DNA of 64,000 bases from Streptomyces maremycinicus (GTDB lineage Bacteria; Actinomycetota; Actinomycetes; Streptomycetales; Streptomycetaceae): positions 62,001 through 126,000 of the forward strand of contig NZ_BBYG01000013.1 in the NCBI RefSeq assembly GCF_001184025.1. The letters run 5' to 3'. This document shows positions 17,284 through 25,214 of the stretch, piece by piece. How positions within the stretch are numbered: position 1 is the stretch's first letter; the number at the start of each line of letters is the position of its first letter. The position numbers were made by a program, and so were the translations under genes. Under the pieces are notes generated by a model. That model did no database searches. It was not told the DNA's origin and worked only from the letters and a program-made list of their open reading frames with translations.

Positions 17284-18093
17284 GTGAGCGCCATGCCGAT
17301 CGCCTTGCTGGTCACCACGGCCGCCACGGGCGCCGTGGGCGTCGCCGTCCTGCGCACCCTCTTGCAGTTGCGCCGGCAGGTGGCCGCCCTGCACACCCAG
17401 CTCGCCAAGGACGCCAGGAACGCCGAGGAGACCGCGGCCGAACTGCGCGGCTTCGTCCCGGCCGCCCGCGGCACGGCCGACGCGGCTGAGATACGCGCCG
17501 CCGTCGCCGAGGCGCTCGCGGAGGAGCGGGAGCGGGAGCTGGCCGAGGCCCGCGCCTTCTGGGCCGCCCAGGAAGGCCGTGACGCCTCCGACGCGCCCAC
17601 CCTGCTGGGCCTCCCGGACAGCGAGCTGTTCCTGCCCCGCCAGACCGACTTCGTGGGCCTGGAGCCGCTGGAGTCGGTGAGCGAGCCGACCGCGGACGCC
17701 GACGAGTTCGCCGGGGAGTCCGCCGAACTGGCCGCCGCCCGCCGCCGTCACCCGTCCCACCCCGACTTCGTCCCGGTCCAGTCACCGGTCGTGAACGACC
17801 ACGAGCGCACGGTCGCCACGCTCGAGGAACTGGCCGCGTCCCGGATCGAACTGACCGACGTCCGCCCGGGCCCGCTCGGCACCCTCGACGTCTACGTCTT
17901 CGCCGACGGCACCACCTTGTGCATGACCCCGGGGCACCGCGAGACGGCGGAGCGCCTCGCCGCGGCCCTCGCCGCGGGCGAGACCCCGTTCCTGCTGGGC
18001 GGCTCGGGCATCTCGGGCGCGTACACCCTGACGTTCCAGTGCGGCGCGGAGAACGTCTACATCCTGGCCGACCGGGTCATAGCGAGCCTGTGA
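17284..18093 (+). CDS. conserved hypothetical protein with N-terminal membrane segment
   Basis: 269 residues. One hydrophobic N-terminal segment (about 3-25) is followed by a long charged, helical region (30-120) that probably forms a coiled coil. A compact C-terminal domain (about 190-269) has alternating hydrophobic strands (TLDVYVFADGTTLCMTPGH .. LTFQCGAENVYILADR). The GTG at 17284 has GGGAG seven bases upstream. I do not recognise the family. It ends four bases before a convergent small gene. Confidence 0.75.
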   Translation: MSAMPIALLVTTAATGAVGVAVLRTLLQLRRQVAALHTQLAKDARNAEETAAELRGFVPAARGTADAAEIRAAVAEALAEERERELAEARAFWAAQEGRDASDAPTLLGLPDSELFLPRQTDFVGLEPLESVSEPTADADEFAGESAELAAARRRHPSHPDFVPVQSPVVNDHERTVATLEELAASRIELTDVRPGPLGTLDVYVFADGTTLCMTPGHRETAERLAAALAAGETPFLLGGSGISGAYTLTFQCGAENVYILADRVIASL

Positions 18094-18096
18094 GGC

Positions 18097-18408
18097 TCAC
18101 ACGCCCGCCCGCTTCTGCGCCTGCGCCACCAACTCCAGAGCTTCCCGAACCTGGCCCTCGTCCGTGAGTACGAGGGCCAAGTCGTGCGCGGCGACGGTGA
18201 TCTGGTCGGCGGCCGCGAACATCCCGGCGTCCGGCATCTCGCGCGGCAGCGCCCCGGGCTCCTCGATGAGCTGCGCGCGCCGGGACAACTCCCTGGCCAG
18301 CGCCAGCGCCTCGGCGGCCGCGCCTCTCTGGAGCCGGCTCTGCGGGGCGGCGCGCAGACGGTCGGCGAAGTGGTCCACCGCACGGGTCAGGGACGTCGTA
18401 TCAGCCAC
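18097..18408 (-). CDS. small helical hypothetical protein
   Basis: 103 residues, predicted almost all alpha-helical, Ala/Leu/Arg-rich, with no membrane segment and no recognised motif. GTG at 18408 (MADTTSLTRAVDHF). Codon bias supports it. It converges on the gene ending at 18093 with only a 3-bp gap. Confidence 0.65.
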   Translation of the reverse strand: MADTTSLTRAVDHFADRLRAAPQSRLQRGAAAEALALARELSRRAQLIEEPGALPREMPDAGMFAAADQITVAAHDLALVLTDEGQVREALELVAQAQKRAGV

Positions 18409-18512
18409 GGCGCGAGACTACGCGTCGCACCGGGACTGTTGCCAACGGGCGAACACTCAGGCACGGTGACCTGAAGGACCGGCTTACATCCCCTTTGCTA
18501 CCGGAGGCGCCG

Positions 18513-18740
18513 ATGTCCCATGTCCTCTCCGAGGAGACCCACCGCAACATACTGGCCCGCATCCCCCATTGCACCGGTCGTGAGGTCGCCGACTGGCTGC
18601 GCACCGTCGACGAAGGCCCCGCTCTCCGCTTCGAGGAGAAGGTCAGCTGGCTGCGCGCCGAGCACAACCTCGCGTACGGCCACGCCAAGGCGATCATCCA
18701 CGAGTACGACCTGAGGAGGGCAGCGCGCAAACTCCTCTAG
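18513..18740 (+). CDS. DUF4287-like small protein
   Basis: 75 residues with a pattern typical of the DUF4287 family (MSHVLSEETHRNILARIP .. REVADWLRTV .. WLRAEHNLAYGHAKAIIHEYDLRRA). The function is unknown; related domains are common in actinobacteria. The ATG at 18513 has GGAGG six bases upstream. A perfect 17-bp hairpin follows. Confidence 0.8.
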   Translation: MSHVLSEETHRNILARIPHCTGREVADWLRTVDEGPALRFEEKVSWLRAEHNLAYGHAKAIIHEYDLRRAARKLL

Positions 18741-18772
18741 CGCGCACGCGACGCAGCACCTCCACGGACACG

Positions 18773-18809
18773 GAGAAGGGCCCCGGGATCAAATCCCGGG
18801 GCCCTTCTC
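18773..18809. terminator. perfect 17-bp hairpin, loop CAA
   Basis: Arms 18773-18789 and 18793-18809 match exactly (GAGAAGGGCCCCGGGAT and complement). It lies between the plus-strand DUF4287 gene and the convergent Bax-inhibitor gene, so it is probably bidirectional. Confidence 0.9.
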
Positions 18810-18855
18810 ACCGCCTGGGCGGTCGGTCTGCCGACCGGCCGCCGCTCGCGGTCGC

Positions 18856-19749
18856 TCAGTCGCTGTTGAGGATCGACAGGAGCCGCAGGAACTCCATGTA
18901 GATCCAGACCAGCGTCAGCGTGAGGCCGAAGGCGGCGAGCCAGGCCTCCTCGCGCGGGGCGCCGTACGCGATGCCGTCCTCGACCTGCTTGAAGTCCAGG
19001 GCGAGGAAGCAGGCACCGAGCAGGATGCCGATGACACCGAACACGATGCCGAGCGGACCGCTGCGGAAGCCGAGGCCGTCGCCGCCGCCGAAGACGGTGA
19101 ACAGCAGGTTCACGGCCATCAGCAGGACGAAGCCGAGCGCCGCGGCCATCACGAAGCCGTAGAAGCGGCGGTTGACGCGGATCCAGCCCGCCTTGTACGC
19201 CACGAGCACGCCGGCGAAGACCGCCATGGTGCCCATGACCGCCTGGGCGACGACGCCGTCCGCGATGTACGTGGAGACCGCGCTGGAGATCACGCCGAGG
19301 AAGACGCCCTCGAGGGCGGCGTACGACAGGATCAGCGCGGGGGCGGCGCGGCGCTTGAACGACTGGACCAGGGCCAGCACCATGGCGACCAGACCGGCGC
19401 CGATGGCGATGCCGTACGACTTGCCGATGTTGGCCTCGTCGACGGGCAGCAGCACCCAGGACAGCACCGCGGTCAGGACGACGAGGCCGAGCGTGGTCGC
19501 GGTGCGCGCGACGACGTCGTCCATGGTCATCCGGCCGGCGGCGGCCGGGGCCTGCGGCGGGGCGCCGTACTGAAGGTCCTGCTGGGCGTAAGGGTTCTGC
19601 GCGTACGGGTTGCCGGCCTGCTGGGCGTAGGGGTTGCCCTGCTGCGTGCCGACTGCGGGTCCCCCGGCCTGCGGCGCGGCGTTGAAGCCCGCGTAGCCGT
19701 TGTCGCGGCTGAACCCCCGTCGCGAGAAGACCGGGTTTCTGCTCCTCAT
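18856..19749 (-). CDS. Bax inhibitor-1 / YccA-family membrane protein
   Basis: 297 residues. A Gln/Asn/Pro/Tyr-rich N-terminal region with NPYAQQ repeats (about 30-60) precedes seven hydrophobic segments of the BI-1/YccA family, including the motif LGACFLALDFKQVEDGIAYG and the ending LVWIYMEFLRLLSIL. Family members are membrane channels or modulators of membrane protease activity. The ATG at 19749 has GGAGGAG upstream. Confidence 0.9.
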   Translation of the reverse strand: MRSRNPVFSRRGFSRDNGYAGFNAAPQAGGPAVGTQQGNPYAQQAGNPYAQNPYAQQDLQYGAPPQAPAAAGRMTMDDVVARTATTLGLVVLTAVLSWVLLPVDEANIGKSYGIAIGAGLVAMVLALVQSFKRRAAPALILSYAALEGVFLGVISSAVSTYIADGVVAQAVMGTMAVFAGVLVAYKAGWIRVNRRFYGFVMAAALGFVLLMAVNLLFTVFGGGDGLGFRSGPLGIVFGVIGILLGACFLALDFKQVEDGIAYGAPREEAWLAAFGLTLTLVWIYMEFLRLLSILNSD

Positions 19750-19952
19750 TGCACTCCTCCGTGGCCACACTGCGCGGCCTTGAGCTCAAGGGTAATGGGT
19801 AGGCAAAGGATTGACCCTAGTGCTTGGGGAGGATCTTTCCCTCTTGCTGCTGGCCAACACGCTACGTGGCGTCGTGATTCCCGGCACAGGAGGGCCGTAT
19901 TCATGACCGAGCCGCGACATGACCGGTACCGCACGGAGACCCCCGCGCCCGT

Positions 19953-21128
19953 TCACCCGAACGGGAAGCCGGTGTACGCCTCGGCCAGGTCGGCCTCGGC
20001 CGCGCGGGAGGAGGCGATCCGCTCCAGCCGGGCGAGCTGGAGGCGGTCCTCGAAGGGGGTCGCGTCGGGGGCGCGGTGCAGCAGGGTGGTCATGTCGTAC
20101 GAGAACCGCTCGGCCTGCCACACGCGCCGCAGACAGGTCTCGGAGTAGGCGTCCAGGAGGGCGGTGGACCCCGTGTCCCTGCGGTGCGTCAGGGCCCGCG
20201 CGAAGGTGACGACGTCCCCGACGGCGAGATTCAGCCCCTTCGCGCCGGTCGGCGGCACGATGTGGGCCGCGTCCCCGGCGAGGAACAGCCGGCCGTGCCG
20301 CATGGGCTCGTGCACATAGGAGCGCATCGGGGTGACCGACTTCTGGGTGATCGCCCCGCGCTCCAGTTTCCAGTCGTCGTCGGTCTCGAAGCGGCGCTCG
20401 AGCTCGTCCCAGATCTCGTCGTCCGCCCACGCCTGCGCGTCCGTGCCCTCGGGCACCTGGAGGTAGAGGCGGGAGACGGACGGGGAGCGCATGGACAGCA
20501 GGGCGAAGCCGCGGTCGTGGCGGGCGTAGACGAGCTCGTCGTGCGAGGGCGGCACGTCGGCGAGGATGCCGAGCCAGCCGAAGGGGTACGTCCGCTCGAA
20601 GACGCGGGTCAGCTCCTGCGGTATCGCCTGCCGCGCGACGCCCCAGAAGCCGTCGCAGCCCACGACGTAGTCGCATTCGAGGACGTCCTCGACGCCCTCG
20701 TGGCGGAAACGGACCCGCGGGTGGTCGGTGCCGGCGTCCTCGACGGCCAGCGCCTCCGCCTCGAACAGCAGCGGGCCGCCGTCCTTCAGCTGGAGGGCGA
20801 TGAGGTCCTTGCACACCTCGGTCTGCGCGTAGACCGTCACGGACCGGCCGTCGGTCAGGGCGGGGAAGTCCACGCGGTGACGCCGCCGGTCGAAGCGCAG
20901 CTCGATGCCGTCGTGGCGCAGTCCCACGCGGTCCATGCGTTCCCCGGCGCCGGCCTCGCGCAGCACGTCCACCGTGCCCTGCTCCAGGATCCCGGCGCGC
21001 TGGCGCTGCTCGACATAGGCCCGGTCGCGGCTCTCCAGCACGACGGAGTCGATACCGGCGCGGTGGAGCAGACGGGCGAGGAGGAGGCCGGCGGGGCCGG
21101 CGCCGACGATGCCGACGGTGGTGCGCAT
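19953..21128 (-). CDS. pobA: 4-hydroxybenzoate 3-monooxygenase PobA
   Basis: A 391-residue class A flavoprotein monooxygenase. It has an N-terminal FAD motif (VGIVGAGPAGLLLARLLHRAG), the DG motif (GCDGFWGVARQAI), GRLFLAGDAAHIVPPTGAKGLN, and hydroxybenzoate-enzyme features (RQRAGILEQGTVDVLREAG). It converts 4-hydroxybenzoate to protocatechuate using NAD(P)H and O2. The ATG at 21128 is preceded by two TTCACTGT-type operator elements and a good promoter. No protocatechuate-pathway genes or PobR-type regulator are in the window. Confidence 0.95.
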   Translation of the reverse strand: MRTTVGIVGAGPAGLLLARLLHRAGIDSVVLESRDRAYVEQRQRAGILEQGTVDVLREAGAGERMDRVGLRHDGIELRFDRRRHRVDFPALTDGRSVTVYAQTEVCKDLIALQLKDGGPLLFEAEALAVEDAGTDHPRVRFRHEGVEDVLECDYVVGCDGFWGVARQAIPQELTRVFERTYPFGWLGILADVPPSHDELVYARHDRGFALLSMRSPSVSRLYLQVPEGTDAQAWADDEIWDELERRFETDDDWKLERGAITQKSVTPMRSYVHEPMRHGRLFLAGDAAHIVPPTGAKGLNLAVGDVVTFARALTHRRDTGSTALLDAYSETCLRRVWQAERFSYDMTTLLHRAPDATPFEDRLQLARLERIASSRAAEADLAEAYTGFPFG

Positions 21129-21139
21129 CGGGCGTTTCC

Positions 21140-21173
21140 CTTCACTGTTCGCACAGTGAAGTTTTCTTCACTG
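21140..21173. promoter_or_regulatory. pobA operator: perfect inverted repeat plus third half-site
   Basis: CTTCACTGT (21140-21148) and ACAGTGAAG (21153-21161) form a perfect 9-bp dyad with a 4-nt spacer. A third half, TTCACTGT, lies at 21166-21173. All are between the predicted pobA transcription start and the ATG. Repeated half-sites of this kind suit an IclR- or TetR-type regulator sensing 4-hydroxybenzoate; an IclR-type PobR is known in Streptomyces. Confidence 0.7.
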
Positions 21174-21186
21174 TCTTGGTGACGTG

Positions 21187-21215
21187 AGTCTGCGCCCCTG
21201 TCCACCGGGTGTCAA
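21187..21215 (-). promoter_or_regulatory. pobA promoter
   Basis: On the minus strand, TTGACA (21210-21215) and CAGACT (21187-21192) are separated by 17 bp. The operator dyad begins about 14 bp downstream of the -10 box. Confidence 0.7.
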
Positions 21216-21326
21216 CGGTCGGTACGCGGTACGCGGGGACGCCGGACGTCGACCTGTGAAGGAAGCCGGCCGCCGCGGCGGTCAATGCCTCGATGGAGGA
21301 TGCAGCGATCGCCGAGACGTCGGAAG

Positions 21327-21410
21327 TGCCCAGAGCCGGACTTGAACCGGCACGCCCGCGAAGGGGCAGCGAGGTTTAAGCTCGCCGTGTCTGCATTCCA
21401 CCATCTGGGC
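21327..21410 (-). tRNA. bldA: tRNA-Leu (anticodon UAA), bldA
   Basis: The 84-nt minus-strand cloverleaf has acceptor arms GCCCAGA and TCTGGGC plus discriminator A, and a T arm with GGTTCAAGTCC. Its anticodon stem GCGAG/CTCGC holds the loop CTTAAAC, so the anticodon is UAA (21376-21378), reading UUA. The long variable arm (TGCCC..CGGGCG) marks a class II leucine tRNA. CCA is not encoded, giving an 87-nt mature molecule. In Streptomyces this tRNA is bldA, the developmental regulator that allows translation of rare TTA-containing genes. It lies just upstream of pobA in the same orientation. Confidence 0.95.
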
Positions 21411-21801
21411 AGGCCTGAGGGCTCCGCTTGAGCTTCCGACCCTATCGGGATCCGTCCCTCGAACAGCGGAACAGCGGACCGATGTTGTCTTATTTTATTG
21501 ACGTCTGAGGGTGCATCAGCACATGGAACTCGCCATCCGCACTTGCCAGTAGCCTGGCGCGCGGCAACCGTTTACGTATGCGGAATGACGGAATTTCACC
21601 GTCCGAACGAGGTTGCTCCACCGGTTCTTGACGATCCGGCCGTCAGGGACGGGGGTCATCCCCAGGTATGACACGGCCGCCGGCTGTCCGACCCGAGACT
21701 GCCCTCGGAACCGGAACAGCGGGTGACTACACGGCCGTCGGCGGCCAGGACGATGGTTCACGTCCCCCAGACTTGCCGTCGTCCCGTCAGGAGCCACGCC
21801 C
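21411..21801. other. 391-bp intergenic region between bldA and the ABC operon
   Basis: No gene is seen. It holds the bldA promoter region, a strikingly AT-rich patch at 21485-21502 (TTGTCTTATTTTATTGAC), and a GACGG..CCGTC dyad at about 21586-21602. The promoter of the divergent ABC operon must lie here too, but I could not choose one convincingly. Confidence 0.45.
21439..21444 (-). promoter_or_regulatory. possible bldA -10 element
   Basis: TAGGGT on the minus strand lies 29 nt before the tRNA 5' end. The -35 position (GCTGTT or nearby) is weak, so this is tentative. Confidence 0.35.
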
Positions 21802-22572
21802 GTGACCACCAGCCCCCTCGCCGACCGGACCACCGCCGTGGCCGCCCGTGCCACGGACCTGTCGAAGACCTACGGACAGGGCGAGACCCAGGTGGTCGCT
21901 CTGGACCGGGTCTCGGTCGACTTCCGGCAGGCCGAGTTCACCGCGATCATGGGGCCGTCCGGCTCCGGCAAGTCCACCCTGATGCACTGCGTGGCCGGCC
22001 TCGACAGCTTCTCCTCCGGATCGGTGCGCATCGGCGACACCGAACTCGGCACGCTGAAGGACAAGCAGCTCACCAAGCTGCGCCGGGACAAGATCGGGTT
22101 CATCTTCCAGGCGTTCAACCTGCTGCCGACGCTGACGGCGATCGAGAACATCACGCTCCCGATGGACATCGCGGGCCGCAAGCCGGACAAGGAGTGGCTG
22201 GACAAGGTCATCCGGATGGTGGGGCTGGCCGACCGGCTGAGCCACCGGCCCTCGCAGCTCTCCGGCGGACAGCAGCAGCGGGTCGCCGTCGCCCGCGCCC
22301 TCGCCTCCCGGCCGGACATCATCTTCGGCGACGAGCCGACCGGAAACCTCGACTCGCGCTCGGGCGCCGAGGTGCTGGGCTTCCTGCGCAACTCGGTGCG
22401 GGAGCTGGGCCAGACGGTGGTGATGGTGACCCACGACCCGGTGGCGGCGGCCTACGCGGACCGGGTGATCTTCCTGGCGGACGGGCGGATCGTCGACGAG
22501 GTGTACGGGCCGACGGCCGACTCGGTGCTCGACCGGATGAAGCAGTTCGACGCCAAGGGCCGCACCAGCTGA
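21802..22572 (+). CDS. MacB/LolD-type ABC transporter ATP-binding protein
   Basis: A 256-residue nucleotide-binding subunit with Walker A GPSGSGKST, Q-loop FQAFNLLPTL, signature LSGGQQQR, Walker B IIFGDEPTGN and H-loop VTHDP. The FQAFNLLP and GDEPTGNLDS sequences are typical of the MacB/LolD/FtsE group. GTG at 21802 with GGAG upstream. It forms a two-gene unit with the permease 50 bp downstream. It is about as long as, and very similar to, the NBD gene at 50269-51057. Confidence 0.95.
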   Translation: MTTSPLADRTTAVAARATDLSKTYGQGETQVVALDRVSVDFRQAEFTAIMGPSGSGKSTLMHCVAGLDSFSSGSVRIGDTELGTLKDKQLTKLRRDKIGFIFQAFNLLPTLTAIENITLPMDIAGRKPDKEWLDKVIRMVGLADRLSHRPSQLSGGQQQRVAVARALASRPDIIFGDEPTGNLDSRSGAEVLGFLRNSVRELGQTVVMVTHDPVAAAYADRVIFLADGRIVDEVYGPTADSVLDRMKQFDAKGRTS

Positions 22573-22622
22573 TCCCCCACCGGGACCGACCGCTCGTCGA
22601 CGAGCAGGACTGAGAAGAACCC

Positions 22623-25151
22623 ATGTTCCGTACCGCCTTGCGCAACGTGCTCGCGCACAAGGCCCGGCTCCTGATGACCGTGCTCGCCGTGATGCTCGGC
22701 GTGGCCTTCGTGTCGGGGACGCTGGTCTTCACCAACACCCTCTCCAACGCCCTCCAGAACAGCTCCGCCAAGGGCTTCGACCAGGTCGACGTGGCCGTCA
22801 CCGCCAAGGCCCAGGACGACGTCGGCGACCGCATCGTCAAGACCCCCGAGCTGACCGAGTCGCTGCTCGAGCGCAGCGCCGGGGTTCCGGGCGCCGCGTC
22901 CGCCGTCGGCGTCGTCAACGGCTTCACGGCCATCGCCGACAAGGACGGCAAGCTCGTCGGCGGCGGCTTCCAGTCGCAGGGCGGCAACTACTGGGGCGAC
23001 AAGGACGCCCGGTACCCGCTCGTCACCGGCCGCGCGCCGAGCGGTGCCGGCGAGGTCCTCATCGACTCCAGGACCGCCGAGCGGGCCGGCTACGAGGTCG
23101 GCGACACCGTGCGGATCTCCGTCGACGGCCCCGTCCTCGCCCCGCGGATCACCGGCGTCTTCACCACCGACGACGGCAATGTCGCGGCCGGCGGCAGCCT
23201 CGCCCTGTTCGACACGGCGACCGCCCAGAAGCTCTTCGGCAAGCCCGGCACCTACGACGAGATCGACGTGCGGGCCGCCGCCGGGACCTCGCAGAGCGCG
23301 CTGAAGTCCGCGCTGGACGCCGCCCTGCCGAAGGGCGAGGTCGAGACCGTCACCGGCGAGCGCCTCGCGGACGACCAGGCGGAGACGATCTCCGCCTCGA
23401 TGAGCGGGATGAAGCAGGGCCTGCTGGTCTTCGCCGGGATCGCGCTGTTCGTCGGCACCTTCATCATCGCCAACACCTTCACCATGCTGGTCGCCCAGCG
23501 CACCAAGGAACTCGCGCTGATGCGGGCCGTCGGCGCCTCCCGCCGGCAGGTCACGCGGTCGGTGCTGATCGAGGCGTTCGTCGTCGGCACGGTCGCCGGG
23601 GTGACCGGCCTGGTCGCCGGTATCGGCATCGGTGCCGGGCTGCGCTCGCTGCTCGGGACGCTGGGGGCGACCGTCCCGGACGGGCCGCTCGTCGTCTCGG
23701 GCGGCACGGTGGCCGCCGCCCTCGTCGTCGGCGTCGTCATCACCATGCTGGCGGCCTGGCTGCCCGGCCGCCGGGCCGCGAAGATCCCGCCGGTCGCCGC
23801 GATGAGCAGCGTGCACGCCACCGCGAGCACCAAGTCGCTGGTGCTGCGCAACACGCTGGGCGCGCTGTTCTCGGCGGCGGGCGTCGCCGTGGTCCTGGCC
23901 GCGACGACCATGAGCGGCTCCGACGGCCAGGCCCCCATGGGTCTCGGCGCCGTCCTGCTCATCATCGGCGTGTTCATCCTGACGCCGCTGCTGTCCCGCC
24001 CGCTGATCGCGGCCGCCGCGCCCCTGCTGCGGATCTTCGGGGTGTCCGGCAAGCTGGCCCGGCAGAACTCGGTGCGCAACCCGCGCCGTACGGCGGCCAC
24101 GGCCTCCGCGCTGATGATCGGTCTGACCCTGATCACCGGGATGACGGTGATGGCGGGCAGCCTCCAGAAGTCCATCGACAAGATGGCGTCCTCCGCGATC
24201 AGGGCCGACTACGTCGTGTCGATGGCGAACGGCAACGAACTCTCCGCCGACATCGACGAGAAGCTGAAGGCCGCCGACGGGGTGACCGCCACCAGCCCGA
24301 TGCGCAACGCGCCCGGCCGGATCGACGGCACGACCGAGTACCTCACCGGCGTCACCGGCTCCACCATCGGCGCGCTGACCGACCTGAAGGTCGAGGACGG
24401 CTCGTTCGAGGTGGGCGGCGGACAGGTCATCGTCGACGACGCCACCGCCGAGTCCCACGGCTGGAAGGCCGGTTCGCCGTTCACGGTGAACTACGAGGAC
24501 GGCAAGAAGCAGCGGCTGACGGTGTCCGCGGTCTACGAGGGCAACGAGCTGATCGAGGGCATCCTGCTGGACAACGCCGACCTCACCCCGCATCTGACGG
24601 ACCCGGCCGACATGCGGGTCATGGTCAAGACCTCCGGCGGCGCCTCGGACGCCACCAAGGACCGGCTGGAGAAGGCTCTCGGCTCCAACCCGGCCGTCAA
24701 GGTCCAGAGCAAGCAGGACCTCTCCGACGAGGTCGCGCAGATGTTCACGCTGATGCTGAACATGCTCTACGGGCTGCTCGCGATGGCCGTGATCGTCGCG
24801 GTGCTCGGCGTCATCAACACCCTCGCGATGTCGGTCTTCGAGCGTTCCCAGGAGATCGGCATGCTGCGGGCCATCGGCCTGGACCGGCGCTCGGTCAAGC
24901 GGATGGTCCGGCTGGAGTCCCTGGTGATCTCGCTCTTCGGCGGGGTGCTCGGCATCGGCCTCGGCGTGTTCTTCGGCTGGGCGGCCGGTGAGCTGCTCGG
25001 CACCAGGATGGCGACGTACGAGCTGGTCGTGCCGTGGGCCAGGATGGCCGTCTTCCTGCTGCTGGCCGCCGGGGTGGGCATCCTGGCCGCGCTGTGGCCG
25101 GCCCGGCGGGCGTCGCGCCTGAACATGCTGGCCGCGATCAAGTCCGAGTAG
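22623..25151 (+). CDS. FtsX/MacB-type ABC transporter permease
   Basis: An 842-residue permease. An N-terminal hydrophobic segment is followed by a long extracytoplasmic MacB-like domain. Three segments then carry FtsX motifs (TKELALMRAVGASRRQV), then a second half with the same layout (RTAATASALMIGL .. SQEIGMLRAIGLDRRSVKRMVRLESL). This is the two-module layout of actinobacterial MacB/LolC-like exporters or mechanotransducers. SD-like AGAAG precedes the ATG at 22623. The substrate is unknown. Confidence 0.93.
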   Translation: MFRTALRNVLAHKARLLMTVLAVMLGVAFVSGTLVFTNTLSNALQNSSAKGFDQVDVAVTAKAQDDVGDRIVKTPELTESLLERSAGVPGAASAVGVVNGFTAIADKDGKLVGGGFQSQGGNYWGDKDARYPLVTGRAPSGAGEVLIDSRTAERAGYEVGDTVRISVDGPVLAPRITGVFTTDDGNVAAGGSLALFDTATAQKLFGKPGTYDEIDVRAAAGTSQSALKSALDAALPKGEVETVTGERLADDQAETISASMSGMKQGLLVFAGIALFVGTFIIANTFTMLVAQRTKELALMRAVGASRRQVTRSVLIEAFVVGTVAGVTGLVAGIGIGAGLRSLLGTLGATVPDGPLVVSGGTVAAALVVGVVITMLAAWLPGRRAAKIPPVAAMSSVHATASTKSLVLRNTLGALFSAAGVAVVLAATTMSGSDGQAPMGLGAVLLIIGVFILTPLLSRPLIAAAAPLLRIFGVSGKLARQNSVRNPRRTAATASALMIGLTLITGMTVMAGSLQKSIDKMASSAIRADYVVSMANGNELSADIDEKLKAADGVTATSPMRNAPGRIDGTTEYLTGVTGSTIGALTDLKVEDGSFEVGGGQVIVDDATAESHGWKAGSPFTVNYEDGKKQRLTVSAVYEGNELIEGILLDNADLTPHLTDPADMRVMVKTSGGASDATKDRLEKALGSNPAVKVQSKQDLSDEVAQMFTLMLNMLYGLLAMAVIVAVLGVINTLAMSVFERSQEIGMLRAIGLDRRSVKRMVRLESLVISLFGGVLGIGLGVFFGWAAGELLGTRMATYELVVPWARMAVFLLLAAGVGILAALWPARRASRLNMLAAIKSE

Positions 25152-25166
25152 CACGGCACCGGTTCG

Positions 25167-25197
25167 GGGCCCCGTCGCGTGCTGCGGCGGGGCCCCT
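25167..25197. terminator. 13-bp hairpin between convergent genes
   Basis: 25167-25179 pairs with 25185-25197, with one G-U wobble and a 5-nt loop. It lies 16 bp after the permease stop and before the end of the convergent cfa gene. Confidence 0.8.
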
Positions 25198-25214
25198 GGC
25201 GCGTCGGGCGGCCG

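Noticed and set aside
21327..21801. Genomic-island attachment site at the tRNA
   Set aside because: I found no integrase gene and no repeat of the tRNA 3' end nearby, and flanking genes are ordinary core genes.
22452..25154. A 900-codon minus-strand frame opposite the ABC permease
   Set aside because: It has His/Gln/Arg/Asp-rich translation typical of the reverse strand of GC-rich genes and no domain. The plus strand is a clear FtsX-type permease.
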